Positions 19,783 to 32,339 of a stretch of 64,000 bases of DNA are shown here, in pieces. The DNA is from Phytophthora hibernalis (Eukaryota > Oomycota > Peronosporomycetes > Peronosporales > Peronosporaceae). The stretch covers positions 186,001-250,000 of the forward strand of contig JAAKBF010000110.1 in NCBI GenBank assembly GCA_012656075.1, given 5' to 3'. Position numbers and translations under genes: made by a program. The notes under the pieces were generated by a model. That model did no database searches. It saw only the letters and a list, made by a program, of their open reading frames with translations, and had not been told where the DNA came from. The first letter of the stretch is position 1. Every line of letters starts with the position of its first letter.

Positions 19783-20507
19783 TACCGAATTCCCTATGTC
19801 AAGGCATACACCCAATATGACGTGCATAAGTGTGCAATACCCTGTCCCGGCTAAATGAACTCTCGAGTGAAAATCCACTGACACATCGTTTTTGTTATGT
19901 ACCGGTAGTGAAAATTGAAAAGTTTTCTTTTACTACGTAGTATTATGCAGTTAAATTGACGCCACGGCGTGAAACACCTCATCAAAATCATCAGCTAAGC
20001 AGAACTCACCAACCTCTTCATCAACTAGTCCTGAACGAATAGCTCCGACCATCTGGCTGCCAGGGCTTATATTTGTGGTCTCTGTCGACGCCACGCGTAA
20101 ATTTGTGTCCGACGACTATTTTGTTAAGCAGGCGTCAAGTCAGGGTAAAAGCTCTTGATTGTAGCAGCGAAATCATTCAAAACCCGCAGCTTCTCCTCAT
20201 CCAGGAACGATGTTGCTTTGTTTTGACTTTCCGCCCGCCCGTCGCCGCCTGGTACGTAGTCGCGGTCGTCCTTTGGACGCTTCTTCTGAACTAGATCCAT
20301 TAAATGGCAAACTGAAAGACTGGACCAGCTCGCTCGCATTTGGCTTGACGAGAAGGCGATCTGGAATTTTGGACCAGATTACTCGCTGTATGCCTTGACA
20401 TAGGGTGCACGGTATTTGGATGACGTAAGTTAAATATGACTGCCTATTGGCTAGAAAACAAGTGTATGCCTTGACATAGAGTATGCCTTGACATAGGGAA
20501 TTCGGTA
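19783..20507. mobile_element. nested non-autonomous element with perfect 25-27-bp inverted ends and TA flanks
   Basis: The left end (19783-19809) starts TACCGAATTCCCTATGTCAA; the right end (20481-20507) is its exact reverse complement. Both ends are bordered by TA, as expected for Tc1/mariner/pogo-type target duplications. Length is about 725 bp. Two extra partial copies of the right terminus sit just inside (near 20388 and 20464). No transposase; a 71-codon minus-strand frame inside (20124-20339) is of doubtful meaning. Confidence 0.8.
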
Positions 20508-20557
20508 TCCCTCATAAGTCTATATATATCAGGTGTTCCTTATTGACGCACATTACT

Positions 20558-21304
20558 GTACCGTCTTACCCCGCACACTGCGCCTAGGCGCTCTATTCGA
20601 ATACCGACATTTTCTTGTCATAAGGGGTCGCTTTGTCATAAGGGCAAAGCAGTTTCTACCAATCACAAGACCCAATATGTAGCAGCGTTGTTTGTTTTGT
20701 CATAAGGACCCACAATGCATTTTAAAGTACGACGCGTTATGATTGGCTCAGCTTCATTTTTCAAATCGCTACATCCAAATGGATGGCAGGGGATTGGCGA
20801 CATCCTCTGACGCTTAGCGCCGCAGTACACATGAAATCGAGGGTGTAGTATGCAAAGCGCTAGAAGGTTATTGATGAGTCTGTCTCGCAAGACGTGGTAG
20901 AGCTGTTTAAGAGTGGTGGAAGACCGACACCAGTACGCTGCATCCTGTCATCACACCACGGCGAGGCGGGGAGACTTGTTGTCTACAGTAAAGTTCCGAT
21001 TAGGTACGACGCATTTCGTTTTGTCGGATTAATACAGTAACCCTAACCCTGCACGCATTTGGGTTGACAAGGAAATTCCGGTATTTAAGTTTTGAAAATA
21101 AAAGATAAAAATTTGCTTATTTGGACGGAATTCACGGGGACAATAATAAAGCAAGTATATTTCCTTTGTGATTTTGGCCGTAGAGACTTTAAAGTTTAAA
21201 TTAAACGGGTTATCATGCGATTGATCCGGAACGGAGCGGTAAATCATAATAACTTAAGTTACATGTATTATTATAGGGCAAACATAATGTTTGGTATCAT
21301 TTTG
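20558..21304. other. no gene recognised
   Basis: Begins with TACCCCGCACACTGCGCCTA, which also follows the dispersed repeat at about 21505. Then comes a short repeat of TTGTCATAAGG (near 20613, 20634, 20697), followed by AT-rich sequence with no plausible coding frame. Confidence 0.45.
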
Positions 21305-21530
21305 AAAGAAAGTGCTTACGTAGACCAACTATCTCGTTAAAACCAGGCGAATAACCCTAGTACCTGAAAAACAACCAAAGTCGCCGGCATCATCAAGCGC
21401 AGCGCTCAGCGCTGCAAGACTAGGGTCAAATGAACGGGCTTGGTCAGAGGTTTTGCACACCGCGCTAAACCTCTCTGGCCAAGCCTGTTCATTTGACCCT
21501 ACCGTCTACCCCGCACATTGCGCCTAGGCG
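21305..21530. repeat. dispersed repeat, copy C with internal hairpin
   Basis: Full copy: AAAGTGCTTACGTAGACCAA, AACCAGGCGAATAACCCTAG, TCAAGCGCAGCGCT, then an inverted pair, ACTAGGGTCAAATGAACGGG against CCTGTTCATTTGACCCTACC, about 60 bp apart, then TACCCCGCACATTGCGCCTA. The hairpin occupies the same place that the 1.36-kb transposon occupies in the copy at 19160-20600. Confidence 0.75.
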
Positions 21531-21539
21531 CTATGTGAC

Positions 21540-24325
21540 AGATTTCAAAGCGCAAAAGAAATATTCAAATAAAGCGCATAGGCGTTATATATCGAATATT
21601 AATACAATGGCTGAAGACTACCAATCCGGGTCCTAAAATCCGGCTCAGTCACGGAAACCTGACCCTCCGCGCTGTCAGGAGGGTAGGGGTGGATATGACG
21701 TAGCGTACTACGTCGCAGAGCGAGTTGATACTGACCAAAAGTAGCCAATTCGACAAAACCACCATGTTATAGAGGATTTTTTCATTTTGCGAATATAGCC
21801 ACATAACTTTCATTTTGGACGTAAGTATTGTGCCATTTACGAAATATATAATGCAAGTAGCATCCACTTGGGGATAGCCCGCTTGGTGTGATGAGTGGCG
21901 ACGTCGTCGATCGCTGTAATTGAATTCACTGTTTGTCTGAGCCACAATAATGGAACTTAGGGCTGACTAGTGCGAAGTGTTATATTTCGACGAGCGCTAT
22001 CTTTCACCCTATATCTAACTATCGTATTATGGTTTTGTCAAGTTATCCCAGTCATTTTATGCGCTCAACATTTGGATCAAGTATTATTGTGAGTTCTACT
22101 GGAAACTGCATTGGGCGATTGATTGTGAAACCGTCAAGCAATGGCCAGCGCACCAAATCTGACTGTAAAATCCACACTAAGTCGCTTCGTACTTACTATA
22201 ACACTTGTGTTGCTTTGGGCGACATCGCAAATGACTTGCAAATTGTAAGCGGCGGTTAAGCGAACTACCCAACATCTGCAAAGAGACGCGTTAGATTCCG
22301 AATCCGACGTCCGGTTTGGCTAATTCGTAGTAGTTTTGGAGATAGGTAAGCCATAACAAAGGGTTTCCGCGCTCTAAACGTTTGGGGAAAGGGTTCGATT
22401 AGGGTTCGTTGCAATAGTCGTAAAATACGTAGTTTGTATTGGTTGAGATACCAAAACATACGGGGAAGATACGTGTTTTTCGCATAGAGCCATATTTTGG
22501 AGGCGTGAGACACAACAGTGTCGTCCCTGGAACTTGCTCTCCAGTGGCGCCGTCTACTGTCGGTACTGACATCTTGACAGGTTTCGCTGTTCATTGTACG
22601 GAGCAGGACCCGAAGGGATCGCCTGTGCCGCACTCTGTGCATCAGCTCGCATTGTTGCGCGGGCAGCTTCCTGCGGTGCAGCGCTCACGTGGACAACCAG
22701 CGACGACTCGCACTTGTCGAAGTATCCCACACCTGACATCTGCTGCTCCGCAGGCAGGTTGGGGAATCCAGCGAATGCTGCCTCGCCCAGGAGGCTGGCC
22801 ATATTCTTCAGCGTAGCCCAGTGGTATCAAGCGATAAGGAAAGTCCTGCCGGGACGGCAGACGGCTCCCTGAGTCATCCATACTCAGCCAAATCTTGATT
22901 GCAGCCGTCCGCGCCGGTCACTGGAGTGTCTAAAAGTGTTATTAGGTGTGACGGGGATCACACGCACCGTAGCTTTAGAGGATACATAAAGCGATAATCA
23001 CAACAGACGCCTGGCATTCCTGCTCGGCGGGCAAACCGAGACCGACACTCCGTTTGACAGCCGAGCGAGGGAAACACCCTTTGGTTGGGCAGATCATCGA
23101 CGAGCGGTTAGCCAAGACGAAGAGCTTCCGAACGCCACTCGTAGCGCCTAAATCAGAGTTATGATTGCCGAGTTATGATTTTTTCCTGCCGCCGATCGCT
23201 CCGATTCTCTAGAACTGGCCGGACCCCTAATGCTCTTGGATTATCTTGACTGGTTGGGCGGTCGCCCATTTACAACTTCGATTACTGCAGCAAAATAAGG
23301 GTTATGTTGCATGATTACAAGTATTAATGTGCAACTTTCATGTATCGCCTCACATAGTTCTTCGAACAGCGAATTAATATTCTACCAAACTTAATTCCGC
23401 AAGGCGTCCATCGACTGCGTCCCATTTGATTGTATAGATATTGCGCTTATTTCTTTCCAATCTGTTTGAAATACACGTACGGTCTGATGTACGACGCCAA
23501 AGTAGCCTACACACTACGGAAGGTTCTAGAAGGTCTAGGGACCAGGATAGCCGTTGTTTGGAAGTTTTACTTCTGGATTCGTAAGCCGCTGAGGAGGCCC
23601 CGACAGGGTGGGTGGGGTGAAACGCGTCTGGAACGCGTCCAAATAGAGAAGTCACTGCATGTATTCAAATACACTTTCTACACAACCTAACATCTAACGC
23701 ATGTAGATTTCCTGGATCTGAATTGTGAAATGACTTGATTAAAGTAAACCGTCAACTGTGTACATGTAGTATGCCCCGAAGCTCCAGTCGACCGTTCTGG
23801 CCTTTTGGCCTATTTAATGACTAAGATTAAGCGTCCTAATGATAAATGCTGTTTTGGGAGTTTTAGGCAGTGAGACTTGAATTCCAGAAATGGGATCGAT
23901 CAGACGTCGACTGAGTCGATCTCGACCGCTCGTGCCAAGTCGGGGAGCTCAGTTCGCGTCTTCGCATCCCGAAAACAAAAGCGACGTTTCGAGTTTCAAT
24001 CTTCAATAACCTCTGACCCTAGCTCCGCGACCACGCAACCCTTCGCCGTCTCTGTCGTCATCCAGCACCTCCACAATCAGCTCAGAGGGTGTCACCGCGT
24101 AATCACCATTGCCAGCGCCATTCTAAAGACCCGCTTCCACCGTTTTCGCGATTGTATTTCCCATCGAAGCGTCCTTCACACAATATACCCGTTTCTGCTG
24201 AACTGTGAGGGTGTGCACGAAACATCAGCGTCAGTTTGGGGTTCCTACTTCGATCTTCTTGGACCTGACTTTGTTCGCCGATTCTGAGTGGCACGACGTT
24301 TGGCACCACCCGTTCTACTGCATCA
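21540..24325. other. no gene recognised
   Basis: Only short open frames, in all directions. The densest coding-like part is 22554-22881 (minus-strand frames with FAGFPNLPAEQQMSGVGYFD and Ala-rich sequence), and a 136-codon plus-strand frame runs at 23877-24287. None carries a domain I can name. The stretch is probably old repeat sequence. Confidence 0.4.
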
Positions 24326-27232
24326 GTGAATGTGCGGCCGCCGACTGGAATCAGTCCCCGCAATGCGTGCAGCTTACTCTTCCCGAAGGGAAACAGCACC
24401 ACGGTCGGTCTACGTCAGCAAGCGACAAGCTGCATAAGCTGCATCAGTGAATTGTGCGGCCGCCGACTGGAATCAGTCCCCGCAATGCGTGCAGCTTACT
24501 CTTCCCGAAGGGAAACAGCACCACGGTCGGTCTACGTCAGCAAGCGACAAGCTGCATAAGCTGCATCAGTGAATTGTGCGGCCGCCGACTGGAATCAGTC
24601 CCCGCAATGCGTGCAGCTTACTCTTCCCGAAGGGAAACAGCACCACGGTCGGTCTACGTCAGCAAGCGACAAGCTGCATAAGCTGCATCAGTGAATTGTG
24701 CGGCCGCCGACTGGAATCAGTCCCCGCAATGCGTGCAGCTTACTCTTCCCGAAGGAAACAGCACCACGGTCGGTCTACGTCAGCAAGCGACAAGCTGCAT
24801 AAGCTGCATCAGTGAATTGTGCGGCCGCCGACTGGAATCAGTCCCCGCAATGCGTGCAGCTTACTCTTCCCGAAGGAAACAGCACCACGGTCGGTCTACG
24901 TCAGCAAGCGACAAGCTGCATAAGCTGCATCAGTGAATTGTGCGGCCGCCGACTGGAATCAGTCCCCGCAATGCGTGCAGCTTACTCTTCCCGAAGGGAA
25001 ACAGCACCACGGTCGGTCTACGTCAGCAAGCGACAAGCTGCATAAGCTGCATCAGTGAATTGTGCGGCCGCCGACTGGAATCAGTCCCCGCAATGCGTGC
25101 AGCTTACTCTTCCCGAAGGGAAACAGCACCACGGTCGGTCTACGTCAGCAAGCGACAAGCTGCATAAGCTGCATCAGTGAATTGTGCGGCCGCCGACTGG
25201 AATCAGTCCCCGCAATGCGTGCAGCTTACTCTTCCCGAAGGGAAACAGCACCACGGTCAGTCTACGTCAGCAAGCGACAAGCTGCATAAGCTGCATCAGT
25301 GAATGTGCGGCCGCCGACTGGAATCAGTCCCCGCAATGCGTGCAGCTTACTCTTCCCGAAGGGAAACAGCACCACGGTCGGTCTACGTCAGCAAGCGACA
25401 AGCTGCATAAGCTGCATCAGTGAATGTGCGGCCGCCGACTGGAATCAGTCCCCGCAATGCGTGCAGCTTACTCTTCCCGATGGGAAACAGCACCACGGTC
25501 GGTCTACGTCAGCAAGCGACAAGCTGCATAAGCTGCATCAGTGAATTGTGCGGCCGCCGACTGGAATCAGTCCCCGCAATGCGTGCAGCTTACTCTTCCC
25601 GAAGGGAAACAGCACCACGGTCGGTCTACGTCAGCAAGCGACAAGCTGCATAAGCTGCATCAGTGAATTGTGCGGCCGCCGACTGGAATCAGTCCCCGCA
25701 ATGCGTGCAGCTTACTCTTCCCGAAGGGAAACAGCACCACGGTCGGTCTACGTCAGCAAGCGACAAGCTGCATAAGCTGCATCAGTGAATTGTGCGGCCG
25801 CCGACTGGAATCAGTCCCCGCAATGCGTGCAGCTTACTCTTCCCGAAGGGAAACAGCACCACGGTCGGTCTACGTCAGCAAGCGACAAGCTGCATAAGCT
25901 GCATCAGTGAATTGTGCGGCCGCCGACTGGAATCAGTCCCCGCAATGCGTGCAGCTTACTCTTCCCGAAGGGAAACAGCACCACGGTCGGTCTACGTCAG
26001 CAAGCGACAAGCTGCATAAGCTGCATCAGTGAATTGTGCGGCCGCCGACTGGAATCAGTCCCCGCAATGCGTGCAGCTTACTCTTCCCGAAGGGAAACAG
26101 CACCACGGTCGGTCTACGTCAGCAAGCGACAAGCTGCATAAGCTGCATCAGTGAATGTGCGGCCGCCGACTGGAATCAGTCCCCGCAATGCGTGCAGCTT
26201 ACTCTTCCCGAAGGGAAACAGCACCACGGTCGGTCTACGTCAGCAAGCGACAAGCTGCATAAGCTGCATCAGTGAATTGTGCGGCCGCCGACTGGAATCA
26301 GTCCCCGCAATGCGTGCAGCTTACTCTTCCCGAAGGGAAACAGCACCACGGTCGGTCTACGTCAGCAAGCGACAAGCTGCATAAGCTGCATCAGTGAATT
26401 GTGCGGCCGCCGACTGGAATCAGTCCCCGCAATGCGTGCAGCTTACTCTTCCCGAAGGGAAACAGCACCACGGTCGGTCTACGTCAGCAAGCGACAAGCT
26501 GCATAAGCTGCATCAGTGAATTGTGCGGCCGCCGACTGGAATCAGTCCCCGCAATGCGTGCAGCTTACTCTTCCCGAAGGGAAACAGCACCACGGTCGGT
26601 CTACGTCAGCAAGCGACAAGCTGCATAAGCTGCATCAGTGAACTGTGCGGCCGCCGACTGGAATCAGTCCCCGCAATGCGTGCAGCTTACTCTTCCCGAA
26701 GGGAAACAGCACCACGGTCGGTCTACGTCAGCAAGCGACAAGCTGCATAAGCTGCATCAGTGAATTGTGCGGCCGCCGACTGGAATCAGTCCCCGCAATG
26801 CGTGCAGCTTACTCTTCCCGAAGGGAAACAGCACCACGGTCGGTCTACGTCAGCAAGCGACAAGCTGCATAAGCTGCATCAGTGAATTGTGCGGCCGCCG
26901 ACTGGAATCAGTCCCCGCAATGCGTGCAGCTTACTCTTCCCGAAGGAAACAGCACCACGGTCGGTCTACGTCAGCAAGCGACAAGCTGCATAAGCTGCAT
27001 CAGTGAATTGTGCGGCCGCCGACTGGAATCAGTCCCCGCAATGCGTGCAGCTTACTCTTCCCGAAGGGAAACAGCACCACGGTCGGTCTACGTCAGCAAG
27101 CGACAAGCTGCATAAGCTGCATCAGTGAATTGTGCGGCCGCCGACTGGAATCAGTCCCCGCAATGCGTGCAGCTTACTCTTCCCGAAGGGAAACAGCACC
27201 ATGGTCGGTCTACGTCAGCAAGCGACATGTGG
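24326..27232. repeat. 122-bp satellite, 24 tandem units
   Basis: Each unit holds GCGGCCGCCGACTGGAATCA, CCCCGCAATGCGTGCAGCTT, CTTCCCGAAGGGAAACAGCA, CGGTCGGTCTACGTCAGCAA and AAGCTGCATAAGCTGCATCA. Units are 121 or 122 bp and nearly identical. Differences are single-base gains or losses (GAATTG/GAATG, GAAGGG/GAAGG) and rare substitutions (near 25257, 25479, 26643). The TTCCCGAAGGGAA core is a perfect small hairpin and each unit carries a NotI site. The last unit breaks off at about 27228. The many 75-81-codon frames within are a by-product of the repeat. Confidence 0.97.
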
Positions 27233-28872
27233 GCGAGTTGTTCTGCTACGGTGGAGAGACTTCTACGCCATCGCATGGACGATGACCTTACACCGTTCTT
27301 AGGTTGTGAATCGAACGCCGGAGCCAGCGTGTATGAGAAAGTGATTGATATTCTCTTCACCATGCGCGATCGTGTTCGACCATGTCTCTATGTATTGCGT
27401 CATGCTGTGTGTACTCCATTCTTGATAGTTTTCACCACCAGTCGGCTTGAAATTCAACTTGTAGTTGGACATCAGAATCAACTTCGCCATCTTGCGTTAT
27501 TCACCTCTACGAGCGCCACGCACGTGTTCGTCTCCGACTTTCATGCGCCTGGTCGGGATCGCCAAAGCCCTGCCTTAAAAAAGGCACTCTTTTCAACTAT
27601 TCACGCACCCATGTGGTAGTGCGAGTGTTGCAACGGTTTCAGCTTGAAATGGCGAGCGTGGCCCTTGTGTATTTTGGAAGAATCATCATAATGAGTTCAG
27701 GGTGGCATTGGAATCAAAACGACATTCTTTTTAATGATATTTACAGCCACGTAGAGCAAGAACGAAAAGTGTATGACCGTTCGACGACCTGCTGACTATG
27801 TGTCATGTCTTTGAGAAATTGAAGGCAGAATCTTCAACGAGAAGCTGCCATACGTGATGATGTAGAACGCATACGTAGTGTACCCAAGTCACGAGTGACT
27901 TTACCAAGAACTCTCAGTGACGGTCGCGAGGTCGTTGGCCAGTGTGAAATGCTGAGCACATTACAGAATGCAGCTCGCGGAATCGCCGGGTGTGTATAAG
28001 GCGTGGTTTTTATGGCTTAAAACGCTCGAATACGAGCTGGCGTTCGAATGACAGAGCACGTAGGCGACGTCATGATAATCGCGGAGGTCGTCAGGTTTTC
28101 CACAATGGCAAGTAACAGGACTCGGGGTCCCAGTACATCGTCGATCGAAAGCTGCAATAAGCATCGAAGCAGCGGCGAGTGTTTCTACTGCTGCCATTAT
28201 GTATACTTTGCGGGGGCTATTCTGGAACGAAAAATGATGACGGCATCAAAACAGGGAGGTATCGACATCAAAGCCACGTGGTATTGGATACCCCTTAATG
28301 ATGGGTACTAAAATTTCTGTGGTAAAATTATCTGGATGTATGAAGAAGATCGCTTTCGATATGGACGTGATCTGGGACTCAATACTCGGAGGGCATCCAC
28401 CAATAGTCGTGCGTTGTCGTCATCACGTGGACCCGCGCCGTGGAAACCAGCAAACAGAACACCGTGGATGTACCCAGGAACCGGTTTCTGCCCACGACGA
28501 AGAAAAACAAGAAGGCGGGAAGCTCGGTAACTCGAGGACACGCACGACTGAATCGTAAGTCACGTCCGAGTGAGAGTAAGTGGTCTATGGGGATACATAC
28601 GATGCGATGAGCGCGGGCGCTGGTTCGCTCAAAGCGATGGACTCAGTTGGGCTCGATGCAAAGCTGACAGCTGTCTCTAAGTGTGTGCGCTTAGGTTAAG
28701 GTCGAACGTAGTCTCTTTGCTAGATGATACGGGTAAGATAGAGTTGTTGCTCAATTGAGACTCACATGCTAACGTGTGCAATGTGTCTTGTGTCATTTGT
28801 ACGAACTAATGACCTCTTGACACACTGCCTGCTGATGCTCAATGTATAAAGCGATGAAGCGGGATGTGGATA
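27233..28872. other. no gene recognised
   Basis: Broken open frames only. A minus-strand frame at 27299-27490 (NYKLNFKPTGGENYQEWSTH) and plus-strand frames at 28048-28558 have no recognisable domain. No repeat links to the neighbouring satellite. Confidence 0.4.
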
Positions 28873-29086
28873 TTAACCCCACAACCCTATATTCTGTATA
28901 ATACAGAATTCAAACTTTAGCCAAAATTTCCCATTAATAATTATCAGGTAGGTTGATTTTGGCAAGCTTTTCCGCATTATGCGATTTTGTATGTTGAACA
29001 GCGAATCGCATGGGTACACAACATAAACATACCGCGATTAGGGATATTGGAAAATTGATATGTATAAAAGCAGAGGTAATAAACCA

Positions 29087-29840
29087 AAGATGAAAGGTTC
29101 GCGACGTACGGGCACTGCAGCAACAGCAACGGCGGCGGGCTGTACCAGCGGCCTCGGCTGCAACGGCTTGGACAAGGTGGTCTACGTCCCCAGCGACAGC
29201 GGTGGGCTCAGCGTCTCCAGTGACGTCGGTGCAACGACTTGGACAGGGGGCGCTACGTTCCCAGCGACGTCGGCAGCGACGACTAGGGATGCGGGCTCAG
29301 CGTCCTCAGCGACGGCGTGTTCGGCGACGTCGGCTGCAACGACTTGGGCAGGGGTGCTACGTCCTCAGCGACGTCGGCAGCGACGGCTAGGGCAGCGGGC
29401 TCAGAGTCCTCAGCGACGGCGTGTTCGGCGACGGCGGCGCGATTAGCGTCCACAGCGACGTCGGAAGCGACGCTTAGGGCGGCGGGCGCTACGTCCCCAG
29501 CGACGGCGTGTTCGGCGACGGCGGCGGGCTCAGCGTCCCCAGTGACGTCGGCAGCGACAACTAGGGCAGCGGGCTCAGCGTTCACACAACCGATGACTAA
29601 TGCAGGCGCTGCTTTGCCGGCTGGTGTGACCAAGGCGAGGGGCATCGTGTCGACGGCAGCGGCGGCTACCCTGTCTATTGAAGCGGCTTCTTCTAGACGG
29701 TCTACAAGAAGTACGAGAGCTACTTGGTCTAGCAGCGTACATTTTGAAAAAAATAAACAGTACAGCGCGTGGAAAAACTTCAGCGGCGAGTACGCAGGTG
29801 AGCGCGGCAGCGTCCACAGCTGGTGGGTCGATGCATGATT
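29087..29840 (+). other. degenerate GC-rich tandem repeats coding for Ala/Ser/Thr-rich or Ala/Val-rich strings
   Basis: GGCAGCGACGRCTAGGGCAG- and GTCCTCAGCGACGGCGTGTT-like units of roughly 60 bp recur six to seven times between 29170 and 29590. The plus strand reads ATSAATTRAAGSASSATACS-like strings and the minus strand AEPAALVVAADVTGDAE-like strings. Coding sense cannot be assigned. Confidence 0.5.
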
Positions 29841-30243
29841 CGCTGTCGGCGCCAACGCAGTCAATTGCTAGAAGCAATGCTGAAAAGCTGAGTGCGGACG
29901 TGTGGAGGCAATTGTCGCGATATGGATGGAAGCGAAGAAAGGCAACACCTCGAAGGTTGAAACGTGTTTTTGTCGTGCCTGGAAAAGGCGACCGGTTATC
30001 GCAACTCACTCACAGTGCTGATTATTTAGAAGGTATGTAACTATCTATTCACCACAGCGTATTCACTACTCATTAAAATTAAAAATGTTGTGGCTCGTAA
30101 AGGGAGAAGGAGCTCATGGCGTACTTGGATGTAGCATCAGCAACTGTTGCTGCAACTAGCGCTGCCCACAGTGCAAAGATAAATGAAGGCATTGACAACG
30201 AGGAGCTTCATGATTCATTGTCAGCATTTGACAGCGGAAGCTT

Positions 30244-32271
30244 TTGGAAGCCATGCAAACGCAAGACCTCTTCACCCAGTCGGCGACGATGACATCAATT
30301 TGTGCCCTGAAGGACCTCGATTGTGGCTACGGATCGGAGGATGCGCCTAGCGAAGGCTCGGACGAGGAAATGGAATTTCCGGAACCAATGTGCTACTTTG
30401 ATGACGTTGATTCGAGCGACAGTGAGGATGACAGCGCGGACATCACATTTTACGTCCCCGATGATGCACTTCGCAACATTGCATCTGCAGGTTGGGAGAT
30501 TTACGATAAGCAGAATTCAGGTAAGACGTTGCCTTGCTCTTGATTTGGTTTGCTCATCTGACGACGTAACACTGGCCGAATTATTATTTGTAGATCAACT
30601 GAGACTCAAACCTCCCAATGACTACCAACCATGTCTGCGACCGCTTTTGGCGACTCCCGCTCGAATGTTTCTTTTACTTTCTTCCAAAGGCACTTTGGGT
30701 ACGGATTGCGGACAAGACGAACCGATACGGGAGACAGTCGGTGCCAGCACTAGCGGAAGAAAAACGAAATAATTTGCTGAAAGCACAGCAGCGAGACCCA
30801 AGTGTGAGCGTGCCACCATTTGCTGATATTGAAGCTGGTCTCAGACATTACGACCAAGTTCGACCTCATGAATCAGTTCATGTGATCAGTCTCCTAATTG
30901 CCCGTTCGCTCTGTCCGATTCGTGATGGCGTGGGAAAGCATTGTTCAACTAAAGAGGACGGAGCTGTGCCTCGAGGGCATGGGTGCGCTACAATAAGTGC
31001 GCGTTACGAAGAAATTTTTCGCTTCATTCACTTTAATGACAATGAAGGCGCCGGTGAAGTTCACAATAAAGCCTGGAAGATTCGCCCTGTTTTGCAAGCT
31101 ATCGAAACTACCTTTCGCCGCGGGTATCGCCTTGGTCCTGGCATTTCATTCGACGAAGGGATGGTCCCCAACAAGAGCAAGTTCAATGCACGGAAAGTCT
31201 ACAACAAGGACTAGCCGAGCAAGTGGCGTACAAAATTTCATTTAACCTGCTGCTCTTCTACGGCGTATTGTAAGAGGAAAGTCAAGAGTCCTGTAATTTT
31301 CCTTCAACATGTTGTGACTGACATGCTCTATGTGTTATGTGTGCAGAGTTGAAGTGTACTGTGGCAAGGAACAGGTTGCCAAAGGGAATGTTGGACCGAC
31401 TGCCGTTGTTTGCAATATATCGTAAGTACTGAGTGGTCAGGAGGGCAAGCGGCTCATCATTACGGACAACTACTACTCCTCAGTTGCTCTCTCTATCAAG
31501 CTCTTGTCCATGGGGCTGTATCACGCTGGAACGGTGCGAACCAATAGGTTGGGCTGGTGCAAATCGATCCAGTTCACACAGAAGAAGCGGCCAAAGCATA
31601 CTTCGAGGGGGACATACCTTATCGATCGCTGTGTTGTCTATCCCGAACTCGTCGCACTGGCTTGGATGGATGCTCGACCGGTAAACATGCTCGCAACTGG
31701 ATGCAGCACCCAGACAACCTCCGTGCTCCGCACCGAGAAGAATGGCAGCAGATAGGTCGTTCCTTGCCCCACCAATCTACAGGAATACCTGTCAGGAATG
31801 GGTGGGGTGGACGCACATGATCAGATCTTCAGCGATATTCCCTTCAAAAGACGGTCGCATTGAGGAAGTAGTACAAGCAATTGTTCCTGGGATCAGTTGA
31901 CATGGCCATACCTAATGGCTTTATCATCCACAAGATGGTGCAGAAGAAAAAGGAGAAAGGTCACCACTCACGCGAAGTTTATGCGCCGCCTCCATAACGA
32001 ACATCTTGGATTACAACCGTCTCATTTCGAGGGCAACATGCTCGGTGAGGATTTGGCTACAGAGCCGGTTGCAACCGCTCATCACAGACTCGAACAAGTT
32101 ACAGAGCGCTATTCCGAACAGAAGACTGCGCCATTTTTGTGCAAAGTATGCTCCGCGCTGAGTTTCGACAAGAATGCAGAAACCACGTACAAAGAATTGA
32201 GGAAGGCAACACTTTTCCCTGTGCTCAAATCTAGCACGACCGTTGGAAGAATGAAACCAAGCTTCCCCTGA
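30244..32271 (+). pseudogene. piggyBac transposase (DDE_Tnp_1_7), degenerate
   Basis: The acidic N-terminal part (GYGSEDAPSEGSDEEMEFPE) precedes the core. The family signature EEIFRFIHFNDNEG, NKAWKIRPVLQAIETTFRRG and GISFDEGMVPNKSK (first Asp) lies at 31000-31190. A TAG interrupts right after KVYNKD, and PSKWRTKFHL continues in frame. Then LIITDNYYSSVALSIKLLSM (second Asp) and HAGTVRTNRLGW occur at 31455-31555, and YLSGMGGVDAHDQ (third Asp) at 31780-31825. The C-terminal Cys motif FLCKVCSALSF is at about 32135. At least four frame changes and stops make it non-functional. It encodes a cut-and-paste transposase specific for TTAA. Confidence 0.88.
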
Positions 32272-32339
32272 CGCTAAAGGATTCGTTTCAGGAACGGCAA
32301 ACGGAAAAGAGATCAGCAGGAAACCAACTCCGACCAAGA

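Larger units (their letters stand above)
19201..20557. mobile_element. DNA transposon with inverted ends, pogo/Tigger-like relic
   Basis: Left end GTAATGTGCGTCAATAAGGA (from 19201) and right end TCCTTATTGACGCACATTAC (to 20556) are perfect inverted repeats of about 22 bp. The element is about 1.36 kb. It holds the C-terminal part of a pogo-type DDE transposase (19433-19720) and a second, nested element (19783-20507). Its flanks are the inner halves of the dispersed repeat also seen at 21305-21530, so it inserted into, or replaced the core of, that repeat. Confidence 0.75.

Noticed and set aside
21040..21055. Telomere-like CCCTAACCCT
   Set aside because: Only about one and a half repeats; also GGTTAGGGTC near 14873 is isolated. 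No telomere array.
24326..27232. CRISPR-like array
   Set aside because: The whole unit repeats without variable spacers, and there are no cas genes; it is a satellite in a eukaryotic genome.
24326..27285. Chain of 75-91-codon open frames in the 122-bp satellite
   Set aside because: They recur only because the monomer recurs, shift frame every unit and end at the same TAA; not genes.
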